Source: Escherichia albertii NBRC 107761 = DSM 17582 (GTDB lineage Bacteria; Pseudomonadota; Gammaproteobacteria; Enterobacterales; Enterobacteriaceae). From it: a stretch of 36,768 nt of DNA. The first letter of the stretch is position 1; every line of letters starts with the position of its first letter. A program made the translations under genes and the position numbers. Of this stretch, positions 29,545-36,768 are shown piece by piece. A model generated the notes under the pieces. That model searched no databases and was not told the origin of the DNA. It worked only from the letters and a program-made list of their open reading frames with translations. The stretch is from positions 1 to 36,768 of the forward strand of contig NZ_BBMY01000035.1 of the NCBI RefSeq assembly GCF_000759775.1, in the 5' to 3' direction.

Positions 29545-30348
29545 TTAATAGCTTCCTTTTATTCGTTGCCTGTTTTTGCCTGATTTAAACATCGCCAGAC
29601 GCTTATCCAGAGCATCACTGTAGAGCATCGTATCAACGCCAACAGCGACAAAGTTCGCCCCCCATGCAAGGCATTGCTGTGCCATATCCGGGTCCACAGC
29701 CAGAAAACCAGCCGCTTTCCCTGCAGTACGGATTCGTCGGATGCTGGTTTCAATAATATGCTGCACTTCCGGGTGTCCGGCGTTATCCGGGTAACCTAAC
29801 GATGCAGAGAGATCCGCTGGCCCAATAAACACGCCATCAATTCCTTCAACGTCGAGAATTTCATCAAGATTATCCAGCGCCGTTTTACTTTCCACCTGTA
29901 CCAGCAAACAAAGCGAATCATTGACCCGCGCCATATAATTTTCAATGCGCCCCCAGCGAGCGGCCCGCGCTACGCTGGCGCCTACTCCTCGTTCGCCGTG
30001 AGGTGGATAGCGCATCGCAGACACCACCTGCCGCGCCTGCTCGGCGGTATCTACCATCGGGATCAACAGAGTTTGCGCCCCAATATCCAGCACCTGTTTA
30101 ATCAGCGACTTACTGCCCTCAACAGGGCGAATCACCGGCTGGCAGGCATAGGGCGCTATCGCCTGTAACTGGTGATAGAGATCCTGAATGGTGTTTGGCG
30201 CATGCTCCCCATCAATCAACAACCAGTCATAGCCGGAGGTGGCGGCAATTTCTGCCATATAAGAAGTAGTCGAGCTCAACCACAGACCGATTTGCACTTC
30301 TCCCTTGCATAATCGTTCTTTGAAGGGATTGGTTAATAATGCGTTCAT
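29545..30348 (-). CDS. rhmA: 2-keto-3-deoxy-L-rhamnonate aldolase
   Basis: This 267-residue class II HpcH/HpaI-family aldolase cleaves 2-keto-3-deoxy-L-rhamnonate to pyruvate and L-lactaldehyde with a divalent metal. Motifs seen are [10 protein letters not shown] (about 45-54), PVIRPVEGS (arginine of the active site, about 70), LLVQVES and [12 protein letters not shown] (metal ligands, about 150-185). The start at 30348 (MNALLT) has AAGGA upstream; a longer in-frame reading would run into rhmT. It is last in the rhm operon, 16 nt after the rhmT stop. Confidence 0.96.
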   Translation of the reverse strand: MNALLTNPFKERLCKGEVQIGLWLSSTTSYMAEIAATSGYDWLLIDGEHAPNTIQDLYHQLQAIAPYACQPVIRPVEGSKSLIKQVLDIGAQTLLIPMVDTAEQARQVVSAMRYPPHGERGVGASVARAARWGRIENYMARVNDSLCLLVQVESKTALDNLDEILDVEGIDGVFIGPADLSASLGYPDNAGHPEVQHIIETSIRRIRTAGKAAGFLAVDPDMAQQCLAWGANFVAVGVDTMLYSDALDKRLAMFKSGKNRQRIKGSY

Positions 30349-30364
30349 AATGTTCCTTGACCTG

Positions 30365-31654
30365 TTAATGATGTGCCGCGTCGGTCTGCGCAACCGTGCG
30401 ATTTACACGCAGAGTAAAGATGATCAGCGAACCGATAACCGCCACCGCTGCCAGCGTCAGTAATCCCGCCGCATCGCTGGCAAACAGCGTTTCTGCTTTC
30501 ACACGCAAAATCGGGGCGATAAAACCACCGACTGCGCCAAACAGGTTTACAAAACCAATCCCCGCAGCCAGCGCCGTACCGGAAAGCAGTTGGGTCGGCA
30601 TAGTCCAGAACACCGGCTGCACGGCAATAAACCCTATTGCCGCAACACACAGCGCAACAATCGCCAGTACTGGCGAAAGCAGACCAGAAAGCCCGATACC
30701 AATGCCTGCAGCCAGTAATGTCAGCGCCGCAATAATGCGCCGTTCGCCAGTTTTATCGGAGTAACGAGGAATAAGCCAGGTGCCAAACAGCGCAGCAACC
30801 CACGGAATGGCGGTGACCACTGAGGCCGTAAAGCCGACTTTTGTGCCCAGCAATGCAGCAACCTGCGTCGGTAAAAAGAAAATTAATCCATAAACCGCCA
30901 CCTGAATAGTCAGGTAGATAATCGCCAGTTGCCAGACTCGCCCATTACGCAACGCATCGCTCAGTCGCGAAGTCACTTTCTGTTGCTCTTCACTTGTTAG
31001 CTGCTGAATAAGCAATGTTTTTTCTTCTTTGCTCAGAAAACGCGCCTGTTGCGGTGTGTCATCGAGCCAGAAGAAAGTGAATACGCCTGCGCCCACCGCC
31101 AGCAATCCTTCAATCACAAACATCCAGAACCAGCCGGGATGTCCCATAAATCCGTGCATCTCCAGTAGCGCCCCGGAAAGTGGTGAACCGAGCGTTAATG
31201 CCAGCGGCGCCCCCATATAGAACAGTCCCATGATGCTGGCGCGATTACGTTGTGGAAACCATTGCGAGGTAAGATAAATCATCCCCGGGAAAAACCCGGC
31301 TTCCGCGGCGCCAAGCAGAGTGCGAATTATCAGAAATTTCGCTTCAGTATCGGCCCATGCCATGGCTGCCGAAAGAAATCCCCACAGCAGCGTCGTCGTA
31401 CCAATCCAGCTTCTGGCCCCCAGTTTGCGCATTAACAGATTTGCCGGAACACCGAGAAACGCATACACCACAAAGAAAATACCGGCACCTAACGCATAAG
31501 CTTCATTGCTCAGCCCGGTATCTATCTGGTAGGTCTGTTTGGCGAAACCAATATTTGAACGATCGAGAAACGCCAGTACGTATAGCGCCAACATAAACGG
31601 AATCAAACGCGCGCGGTTTTTCTTCACCACGGCGTCAAGCAAAGCGGTGCTCAT
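30365..31654 (-). CDS. rhmT: Probable L-rhamnonate transporter, MFS anion:cation symporter family
   Basis: This 429-residue, 12-segment major-facilitator protein of the anion:cation symporter branch (relatives carry hexuronates, galactonate and glucarate) has the [15 protein letters not shown] segment (about 25-39) and the [17 protein letters not shown] motif (about 122-138) typical of that family. Substrate is inferred from operon partners: L-rhamnonate. The start at 31654 has AAGGAG just upstream. There are 56 nt between the rhmD stop and this start, holding a hairpin, and 16 nt to rhmA. Confidence 0.94.
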   Translation of the reverse strand: MSTALLDAVVKKNRARLIPFMLALYVLAFLDRSNIGFAKQTYQIDTGLSNEAYALGAGIFFVVYAFLGVPANLLMRKLGARSWIGTTTLLWGFLSAAMAWADTEAKFLIIRTLLGAAEAGFFPGMIYLTSQWFPQRNRASIMGLFYMGAPLALTLGSPLSGALLEMHGFMGHPGWFWMFVIEGLLAVGAGVFTFFWLDDTPQQARFLSKEEKTLLIQQLTSEEQQKVTSRLSDALRNGRVWQLAIIYLTIQVAVYGLIFFLPTQVAALLGTKVGFTASVVTAIPWVAALFGTWLIPRYSDKTGERRIIAALTLLAAGIGIGLSGLLSPVLAIVALCVAAIGFIAVQPVFWTMPTQLLSGTALAAGIGFVNLFGAVGGFIAPILRVKAETLFASDAAGLLTLAAVAVIGSLIIFTLRVNRTVAQTDAAHH

Positions 31655-31675
31655 AAGAAGCTCCTTAGAACATGT

Positions 31676-31703
31676 GGGCGTTACCGTTATCACCGCAACG
31701 CCC
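31676..31703 (-). other. Hairpin in the rhmD-rhmT gap
   Basis: A perfect 7-bp GC-rich inverted repeat (GGGCGTT / AACGCCC, 14-nt loop) fills most of the 56-nt rhmD-rhmT gap. No T-run follows, so it is not an obvious terminator. It may protect the 3' end of the rhmRD message. Confidence 0.5.
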
Positions 31704-31710
31704 GGAGTGA

Positions 31711-32916
31711 TTAGTGGCTGTAGGGACGTTTCAGATTGCAGTCACGATTGAGTTCAACGCCGAAGCCAGGTTTATCGAGCACCGACTTGTGAATACGACC
31801 ATTCACTGGCACCGGTTCATCGCGCAGAATGGGATCAAACTGCAGACGCATCGTTGAACAATCCGGGCTGGTCATCAGGAATTCACTGAAGGGAGTATTG
31901 GTAAAGGTGATCACCGCATGGTGAGAGTAGACAGATGATCCATGTGGCACCACCAGCTGTCCGCGTGATTTGGCGATTGCGGCAATTTCCACCAGCGTGG
32001 TCAGGCCGCCACACCAGCCGACATCCGGCTGCATAATATCAATACCGGTTTCTGCAAGCGTGCGGAAAGATTGCAATGTGCCGTGGTGTTCACCACTGGT
32101 GACCATCATTCCCGCAGGTGCGTTGCGTTTTAGTTCGCGATAACCTTCATATTGCTGTGGCGGCAGGCACTCTTCGATCCATTTCAGGTTATAAGGCGCG
32201 CAAGCGTGGGCCAGTTTGGTGGCATAATTCACGTCCTGACTCATCCAGCAGTCGAGCATCAACCAGAAATCCTCTCCGCATTTTTCACGCATATCCGCGA
32301 CCATCGCGGCATCTTTACGGATCCCCGCATCACCATCATGCGGTCCCCAGTGCGTCGGCATCTTGCCGCCGATAAATCCCATCTCTTTTGCCAAATCCGG
32401 GCGCGCACCAGTGGCATAGAACTGAATTTCATCACGTACTGCACCGCCTAAGAGTTTGTAAACCGGCAGCCCGACCACTTTGCCGAACAGATCCCACAGC
32501 GCCAGATCAACACAGGAAATCGTGTTCATTACCAGACCGCCTGAACCGGAGTAATACATAGTCGCATTGAGCATTTGATCGTGGATCAGTTTGATATCAC
32601 TGACACATTTGCCCTCAATAAAACGGTTAAGGTGCTTTTCGACAATAAAACATCCCATTTCGCCAGCCGTGGATACGGCGAATCCGGTCTGGCCGTTTTC
32701 CGCTTCGACTTCAACAATTAACGTACCAAGGACGTTAATGCCAAATGACTGACGGGACTGTTCATAATCGCGGTACTTACTCATCGGAGTAGCGATATGA
32801 TCGTCGATCCAGTGATTCGCCCCCTGGTCGTGATAATCACCGCCGCCAGCGCCTTTTTCTGCTGTTGCGCCACCAGTAAACCAGGCGCGAACCTGTTTGA
32901 TTTTGGGTAGGGTCAT
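31711..32916 (-). CDS. rhmD: L-rhamnonate dehydratase
   Basis: This 401-residue enolase-superfamily enzyme of the mandelate racemase group dehydrates L-rhamnonate to 2-keto-3-deoxy-L-rhamnonate. Metal ligands are visible as the Asp of WLMLDCWMS, the Glu of KWIEECL and the Glu of TSGEHHG. The general-base histidine is in [11 protein letters not shown]. The start at 32916 (MTLPKI) is preferred on the GGAGA at 32922-32926; an in-frame ATG at 32928 would add four residues and include that site. It follows rhmR by 13 nt. Confidence 0.96.
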   Translation of the reverse strand: MTLPKIKQVRAWFTGGATAEKGAGGGDYHDQGANHWIDDHIATPMSKYRDYEQSRQSFGINVLGTLIVEVEAENGQTGFAVSTAGEMGCFIVEKHLNRFIEGKCVSDIKLIHDQMLNATMYYSGSGGLVMNTISCVDLALWDLFGKVVGLPVYKLLGGAVRDEIQFYATGARPDLAKEMGFIGGKMPTHWGPHDGDAGIRKDAAMVADMREKCGEDFWLMLDCWMSQDVNYATKLAHACAPYNLKWIEECLPPQQYEGYRELKRNAPAGMMVTSGEHHGTLQSFRTLAETGIDIMQPDVGWCGGLTTLVEIAAIAKSRGQLVVPHGSSVYSHHAVITFTNTPFSEFLMTSPDCSTMRLQFDPILRDEPVPVNGRIHKSVLDKPGFGVELNRDCNLKRPYSH

Positions 32917-32929
32917 AATGCTCTCCATT

Positions 32930-33712
32930 TTATGATGCCAGTAAGTCAAAGGGACTTTTCCATCCCAGCAGGCGTGAAATATCTTTGGCGCAGGCAATGG
33001 CCTTCCCCGCCAGATAATCACGGTTTTCTTCATTGATTTGTAAACGCGTACCCACTACCGATATCGCGGCGGTAAGTTCGTTATTGGCGTTAAACACCGG
33101 TGCGGCGACGCAACGAACATCGGCGTAATCTTCACCGTTGTCATAGCTCCAGCCCTGGCATCGAATACGCGCCAGTTCCTCGTGAAGTTGTTGTGGGTGA
33201 GTCATCGTCATCGGTGTCGCCTGTTCCCAGTTCAGCCGCTCGATGATGCTTTGCCGTACAGTATCTGGCTGCCAAGCCAGCAGGCATTTGCCTATCCCGG
33301 ATCGATAAAGCGACAAACTTTTTCCTTCATGGGAGCGCACGCTGATGGTGGCAGAGGATTCCACTTTCAGAATGTAATAAGCACTGCCGTTATCGATAAT
33401 CCCCAGGTGGCAAAGCAACCCGGTGGTATCCATCAGTTGCGTCAGACGTGGTCGTGCCAGTTCACGGAGATCCATCTTGCTTAACGCATGACCAGAAAGC
33501 TCCACCAGTTTGGTCCACAGACAAAAATTTTCCTGATGATCGAGGCTAAGAAAACGTTGCCGCTTGAGCTCGTTAAGCAGCAGATAGGCCGTGCTTTTGG
33601 GGATTCTCAGCGTGTCGATGATTGTCGCGGCGCTACAGGGGCCAATGCGGGCAATCAAATTGAGAATATCAATAGCCCGTGTCAGGGCGGGAACTTTACT
33701 TGATTCCAACAT
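32930..33712 (-). CDS. rhmR: IclR-family regulator of the rhm operon
   Basis: This 260-residue IclR-type transcription factor has an N-terminal winged helix (about 8-75, with [15 protein letters not shown] as the recognition helix) and a C-terminal GAF-like effector domain (about 80-250, with [22 protein letters not shown] and [11 protein letters not shown]). It is first in the rhm operon and probably controls it, sensing L-rhamnonate or a breakdown product. Palindromes immediately upstream (33711-33744) are likely its own operator. TGGAG lies 7 nt before the ATG. Confidence 0.94.
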   Translation of the reverse strand: MLESSKVPALTRAIDILNLIARIGPCSAATIIDTLRIPKSTAYLLLNELKRQRFLSLDHQENFCLWTKLVELSGHALSKMDLRELARPRLTQLMDTTGLLCHLGIIDNGSAYYILKVESSATISVRSHEGKSLSLYRSGIGKCLLAWQPDTVRQSIIERLNWEQATPMTMTHPQQLHEELARIRCQGWSYDNGEDYADVRCVAAPVFNANNELTAAISVVGTRLQINEENRDYLAGKAIACAKDISRLLGWKSPFDLLAS

Positions 33713-33744
33713 ACTGGACTCCAGTCTTAGATACTGGAATCAGT
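33711..33744. promoter_or_regulatory. Probable RhmR operator at the rhmR start
   Basis: A 19-bp palindrome TCCAGT-N7-ACTGGA occupies 33720-33738. Overlapping it, ATACTGGA occurs twice as a direct repeat (33711-33718 and 33731-33738, 20 bp or two helical turns apart), and ACTG-N4-CAGT lies at 33733-33744. A related TCCAG-N4-CTGGA is at 33797-33810. IclR proteins bind short palindromes near their own promoter, so autoregulation is inferred. Confidence 0.6.
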
Positions 33745-33768
33745 CTCTTCGCTCAGGGCAGGTAAAAT

Positions 33769-33784
33769 TGTGAAGCGCATCAAA
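33769..33784. promoter_or_regulatory. Candidate CRP site upstream of rhmR
   Basis: TGTGA-AGCGCA-TCAAA matches the CRP consensus at 9 of 10 defined bases and is 57 bp upstream of the rhmR start. Control of a sugar-acid operon by cAMP-CRP would be expected, but the promoter itself is not identified. Confidence 0.5.
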
Positions 33785-33892
33785 TCCCATTTCTCGTCCA
33801 GAGGACTGGAGAAATTACGCATAAATTTGTGGATTGGCGCACAGATTTTTTCTTACTGAGTACAACATGTTGGACAATTTTACGGGGGGGAA

Positions 33893-33917
33893 TGTGCCGG
33901 TGTCGTAAACCGGCACA
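33893..33917. terminator. Hairpin downstream of yfaY
   Basis: A perfect 9-bp stem (TGTGCCGGT / ACCGGCACA, loop 7 nt) lies 10 nt after the yfaY stop. The minus-strand continuation is ATTCCCCCCC rather than a T-run, so termination is uncertain. Confidence 0.45.
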
Positions 33918-33927
33918 GTGTGGCTGA

Positions 33928-35130
33928 TCAGGCGGTTAAAGTCAGCGACTCAATAATGTCAATCCAGCCATGCTCGCTGGCAACATCCTGACCGTTCAAC
34001 CAGCGACGCAGCATATTCAGCGCCATCATTGCGCACACGTCCTGGCGCACGCCCTGGTCGTAACGCGTGGTACTGAAATGTACACGCAGAGCGAAAGTAC
34101 CGTCAGGCGTGGATAGCGCAAAATTAAGATGTTCGTTCTCAAGGCCAGAGATAGCCAGCGCCAGCCCAGCGAAATGGTTCGCCCGCCGTTCCGCTATCCA
34201 GTGCGCTGTCTGCGCCAGTGTTTCTTCCTGTGATGGCACCACTTCGCAGGCCAGCAACGGCGCTCCCACGCGGGAAAGTTGCAGTGCCAGCAAGCCGCCG
34301 GTAAATTGTTCGCTTAAGGTCAGGCTGAACTGGCGTTTATGCAATTCACGGCAGATTTGTGCTGGCAGTCCTTCGGTACCTTCAAAAATTATGCTCTGCC
34401 CGGCGACGCGCTTCACTTCCAGCCACAGTTTTTCCATCGTCTCTTGTTCTGAGGCGGGTCCGGTCAGTTTCAGTTCGATTATCGGCATGGATGAGCGATA
34501 GCCCATCGTCACGCCTGGCGGCAGTTGTAGGTAATCCAGACTTTGCGCCAGATCGCTTTCTGAACGCCCAAAAGTGGTCAATCTCAAACAAACTGGCGGC
34601 TGTGGCAGGGAAAAACGCTCACGCAGACGTGGCAGAATTTCATGCTCAACCATCACCTTAAATTCCGATGGGACGCCGGGGGTGAAAAACATCAGGCAAC
34701 GATTGAGCTGCACGGCAAAGCCACAAGCGGTTCCCACCGGATTATTGATAAACTCAGCGCTGACGGGCAGTTCCGCCTGCTTACGATTGCTCGGCGCCAT
34801 CATCCGACCACGTTCGCGGAAATAGCGCTCCATCTCCGCCAGCCAGCCTTCGTGCAACACCAGCGCCTCGCCTTTTGCTTTTGCAGCAGCCAGGGCGCTT
34901 AAATCATCGCTGGTCGGCCCCAATCCGCCATTTACAATCAGCACATCGGCATACTGACTGCGTTCACGAAGAATGGAGACTAAATCCTCAAGGTTATCGC
35001 CTACCGTATTGCGGCGAGATAACGGCAACCCCTGATGGAAGAAAAAATCGGCCAACCAGGCAGCGTTAGTGTCAACGATTTGCCCATGTAACACTTCATC
35101 CCCGGTGGAGAGCATTTCCACTTTTAACAT
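33928..35130 (-). CDS. yfaY: YfaY, CinA-like protein with a degenerate deamidase domain
   Basis: This 400-residue CinA/MoaB-type protein has an N-terminal molybdopterin-binding-like domain (about 1-170) opening with LSTGDEVLHGQIVDTNAAWLA and containing NGGLGPTSDDLSALA. The C-terminal domain (about 250-400) corresponds to the PncC nicotinamide-mononucleotide deamidase fold. Its signature TAESCTGG is replaced by LSEQFTGG, so the catalytic serine and neighbouring cysteine are missing. An AGGAG lies 6 nt before the ATG. Loss of deamidase activity is inferred from these residues and agrees with my recollection that this paralogue is inactive; the role of the N-terminal domain is unknown. Confidence 0.9.
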   Translation of the reverse strand: MLKVEMLSTGDEVLHGQIVDTNAAWLADFFFHQGLPLSRRNTVGDNLEDLVSILRERSQYADVLIVNGGLGPTSDDLSALAAAKAKGEALVLHEGWLAEMERYFRERGRMMAPSNRKQAELPVSAEFINNPVGTACGFAVQLNRCLMFFTPGVPSEFKVMVEHEILPRLRERFSLPQPPVCLRLTTFGRSESDLAQSLDYLQLPPGVTMGYRSSMPIIELKLTGPASEQETMEKLWLEVKRVAGQSIIFEGTEGLPAQICRELHKRQFSLTLSEQFTGGLLALQLSRVGAPLLACEVVPSQEETLAQTAHWIAERRANHFAGLALAISGLENEHLNFALSTPDGTFALRVHFSTTRYDQGVRQDVCAMMALNMLRRWLNGQDVASEHGWIDIIESLTLTA

Positions 35131-35200
35131 TGCTTTCTCCTGATTTTGTTATCAAATCACTATAACGCAAAGGGAGACAAGGCGGGGGAAGAAACTAACT

Positions 35201-35221
35201 GGCGCGGCAGAACGTCGCGCC
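35201..35221 (-). terminator. Hairpin downstream of yfaZ
   Basis: GGCGCG / CGCGCC (35201-35206 and 35216-35221) forms a short GC-rich stem about 12 nt after the yfaZ stop. On the minus strand it is followed by the moderately T-rich AGTTAGTTTCTTC. It may be a weak terminator before yfaY. Confidence 0.5.
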
Positions 35222-35232
35222 AAAAGACGACA

Positions 35233-35775
35233 TCAGAAACTGGCATTTACCCCAACATACGGACCATCAGCAATAGCGTTATCTCGATTGCCATCTTTAC
35301 CCGCCAGGTTCAGATAACGGTAACCCGCTTCAATACTGAGCGGACGCATAATGGTATAACGCGCCCCCGCATTCGCTTCTTCATAGCTTTGAATGCCGCT
35401 GGAGAGCGAGTCTGGAGAATAATAATACTCACCAAACAGGCGGAAACTATTGCCAACTTTCCACTGCAAGCCACCGCCTACTGCCGCCGCATAACCTTCA
35501 TTATTGTCGTTAGGGTTGGTGTAAACCCCTTTTCCACCCACCGTCGCCATTAACGGACCAAGCGGTAGATTGAGGCCCAGACCAACTCCGGCAACATCAC
35601 CATCATCATCGTTATGCATCCAGTTACCGCTTAATGCCAGTCCCGTGGTTTCAGTACCAAAACCGACGCCAATGTTGGTATATTCTTTACCTGCCTGACC
35701 ACTGATACTCATCGCATTAACAGATGCAGATACCAACAGCATTCCAGCCAGACTTAATAGCGCACTCTTTTTCAT
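35233..35775 (-). CDS. yfaZ: YfaZ, predicted outer-membrane beta-barrel protein
   Basis: This 180-residue exported protein has a signal peptide (about 1-22, VSASVNAMS). The rest is built of alternating amphipathic beta strands with Gly/Asn/Asp-rich turns (YTNIGVGFGTE, WMHNDDDGDVAGVGLGLNL, ARYTIMRPLSIEAGYRYLNL), and the chain ends in the aromatic residue of GVNASF, the usual beta-barrel assembly signal. This fits the YfaZ family of small outer-membrane proteins of unknown function. The start at 35775 is chosen because the signal peptide begins there; a TTG 30 nt upstream would extend it. It is divergent from nudI. Confidence 0.87.
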   Translation of the reverse strand: MKKSALLSLAGMLLVSASVNAMSISGQAGKEYTNIGVGFGTETTGLALSGNWMHNDDDGDVAGVGLGLNLPLGPLMATVGGKGVYTNPNDNNEGYAAAVGGGLQWKVGNSFRLFGEYYYSPDSLSSGIQSYEEANAGARYTIMRPLSIEAGYRYLNLAGKDGNRDNAIADGPYVGVNASF

Positions 35776-36056
35776 TTTTACTTTTTCCCGCAAGAAGATA
35801 ATCAAAATTCCCCAAAGCTGCGGGATTGTACTGCCTGACGCCGGGGATTCAATGAGCGAAAAAAGTGATCTACTAACTTATTGTAACTAAATGCTTCTTG
35901 AATAGTTAAGCAATGAAAAAGTAATAACAAAAAAATTAATCGCCACAGGAATAATCATCATCGTGGTTATCATCGCAAAAAAGATCAATGCCACTTTCAC
36001 GCGCGTATTCGTTGCCGTATTCTTTTATTTTCTTTTCAATTATAAGGAAGACTCCT
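35776..36056. other. Intergenic region between divergent yfaZ and nudI
   Basis: This 281-bp AT-rich stretch must hold the promoters of both yfaZ and nudI. I see no convincing open frame in it and no operator I can name. The nudI ribosome binding site (AAGGAAG) is at its right end, 36044-36050. Confidence 0.5.
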
Positions 36057-36482
36057 GTGCGACAACGGACTATTGTTTGCCCCTTAATTCAAAATGATGG
36101 CGCTTACCTACTGTGTAAGATGGCTGACGATCGCGGCGTGTTTCCGGGACAATGGGCGCTGTCAGGCGGTGGTGTAGAGCCTGGCGAGCGTATTGAAGAA
36201 GCATTGCGCCGGGAAATCCGCGAAGAGCTCGGCGAACAACTGATTCTTACCGATATCACGCCATGGACCTTCAGTGATGATATTCGCACCAAAACTTATG
36301 CAGATGGACGCAAAGAAGAAATTTATATGATTTACCTGATCTTTGACTGCGTCTCTGCTAACCGGGAAGTGAAAATTAATGAAGAGTTTCAGGAATACGC
36401 ATGGGTAAAACCTGAAGACCTGCCAGCATACGATTTGAATGTTGCGACCCGCAAAACATTACGTTTAAAAGGTCTGATATAA
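36057..36482 (+). CDS. nudI: NudI, Nudix hydrolase for pyrimidine deoxynucleoside triphosphates
   Basis: This 141-residue Nudix enzyme carries the complete box [20 protein letters not shown] with the following ELGEQL (about 38-62), matching GX5EX7REUXEEXGU. In E. coli NudI hydrolyses dUTP, dTTP and dCTP to monophosphates. The start is GTG at 36057, supported by AAGGAAG 6 nt upstream and by the family start RQRTIVCPL; the longer ATG-initiated reading lies in AT-rich leader DNA. It stands alone, ends near a bidirectional hairpin, and converges on ais. Confidence 0.95.
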   Translation: MRQRTIVCPLIQNDGAYLLCKMADDRGVFPGQWALSGGGVEPGERIEEALRREIREELGEQLILTDITPWTFSDDIRTKTYADGRKEEIYMIYLIFDCVSANREVKINEEFQEYAWVKPEDLPAYDLNVATRKTLRLKGLI

Positions 36483-36485
36483 ACC

Positions 36486-36516
36486 AATAGTGGCAGCAAT
36501 TACGGCTGTCACTATT
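36486..36516. terminator. Bidirectional terminator between nudI and ais
   Basis: AATAGTGGCAGC (36486-36497) pairs with GCTGTCACTATT (36505-36516), a 12-bp stem with one G-U pair and a 7-nt loop. It lies between the convergent stops, 3 nt after nudI and 5 nt before the ais stop. Confidence 0.75.
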
Positions 36517-36521
36517 AATTC

Positions 36522-36768
36522 TCAATGATTAACAAATTCGCCATCAAGAAAAACTTTCCCTTTTTCAACATGCATCACCAGACCATCAAGATAATCAGGG
36601 TTAAATGTCACATCACGTTTATCTTTAGCAAGATACGTCAGACAATGGTTATGAGTGAAAATGACGATGTTTTTATCGGGTGATTTTGTTTGCACATTTT
36701 TTATTGTGTTATAAATTTCACTGCCACATTGCAAAAGTTTTTTATCTACCGTCAGTTTTTTACCTGCA
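36522..36768 (-). CDS. ais: Ais, lipopolysaccharide core heptose(II)-phosphate phosphatase, 3' part only
   Basis: The frame is open through the right edge of the window and ends at TGA 36522-36524, giving the C-terminal 81 residues. It matches the C-terminal half of the histidine-phosphatase-like Ais protein: [13 protein letters not shown], the [12 protein letters not shown] segment that carries the second catalytic histidine, and the end [15 protein letters not shown]. The catalytic RHA/RHG motif and membrane anchor lie outside the window. In E. coli ais is next to the arn lipid A modification operon and is induced by PmrA. The truncation is due to the window edge. Confidence 0.93.
   Translation of the reverse strand, partial: AGKKLTVDKKLLQCGSEIYNTIKNVQTKSPDKNIVIFTHNHCLTYLAKDKRDVTFNPDYLDGLVMHVEKGKVFLDGEFVNH

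Overview
The window is enterobacterial chromosome, almost certainly from an Escherichia. Gene content, order and protein sequence follow the E. coli K-12 interval that runs from just after atoB to the start of ais. Several proteins, most clearly the YfaL autotransporter, differ from the K-12 versions I remember by more than ordinary strain variation. The inaA gene expected between yfaE and glpQ is also missing. A diverged E. coli lineage or a close sister species is therefore plausible, but I cannot place it further by reading alone. I see no phage, insertion sequence, CRISPR array, rRNA or tRNA.

Layout. (1) 62-9348, minus strand: the tightly packed yfaA-yfaT-yfaS-yfaQ-yfaP operon of envelope proteins, built around a very large alpha-2-macroglobulin-like protein. 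yfaA is broken by an in-frame amber codon. (2) 9497-12124 gyrA on the minus strand, divergent from ubiG at 12271-12993. (3) 13136-16906 the yfaL autotransporter on the minus strand, then a 688-bp AT-rich intergenic region carrying the nrdA promoter with DnaA and NrdR boxes. (4) 17595-21505 nrdA-nrdB-yfaE, class Ia ribonucleotide reductase and the ferredoxin that maintains its cofactor, with a REP/BIME block between nrdA and nrdB. (5) 21590-28370 the divergent glycerol-3-phosphate regulon, glpTQ on minus and glpABC on plus. (6) 28564-29502 rpnE, a recombination-promoting nuclease family gene. (7) 29545-33712, minus: rhmR-rhmD-rhmT-rhmA, L-rhamnonate uptake and breakdown with its IclR-type regulator. 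(8) 33928-36482 the CinA-like yfaY, yfaZ and nudI. (9) 36522 to the window end: the 3' part of ais.

Functional themes. glp genes: GlpQ releases glycerol-3-phosphate in the periplasm, GlpT imports it, and GlpABC oxidises it at the membrane in anaerobic respiration. rhm genes: RhmT probably imports L-rhamnonate, RhmD dehydrates it, and RhmA cleaves the product to pyruvate and lactaldehyde. nrd genes make deoxynucleotides. The least understood part is the yfa operon. From motifs I read it as a periplasmic set in which a thioester-less alpha-2-macroglobulin (YfaS) is encoded with an NlpC/P60-like putative cysteine peptidase (YfaT) and a composite protein (YfaQ) that has a penicillin-binding-protein-like SxxK stretch, a SpoIID-like region and an HExxH motif. 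This suggests a cell-wall-linked envelope defence or surveillance system. It is the best candidate here for under-described biology.
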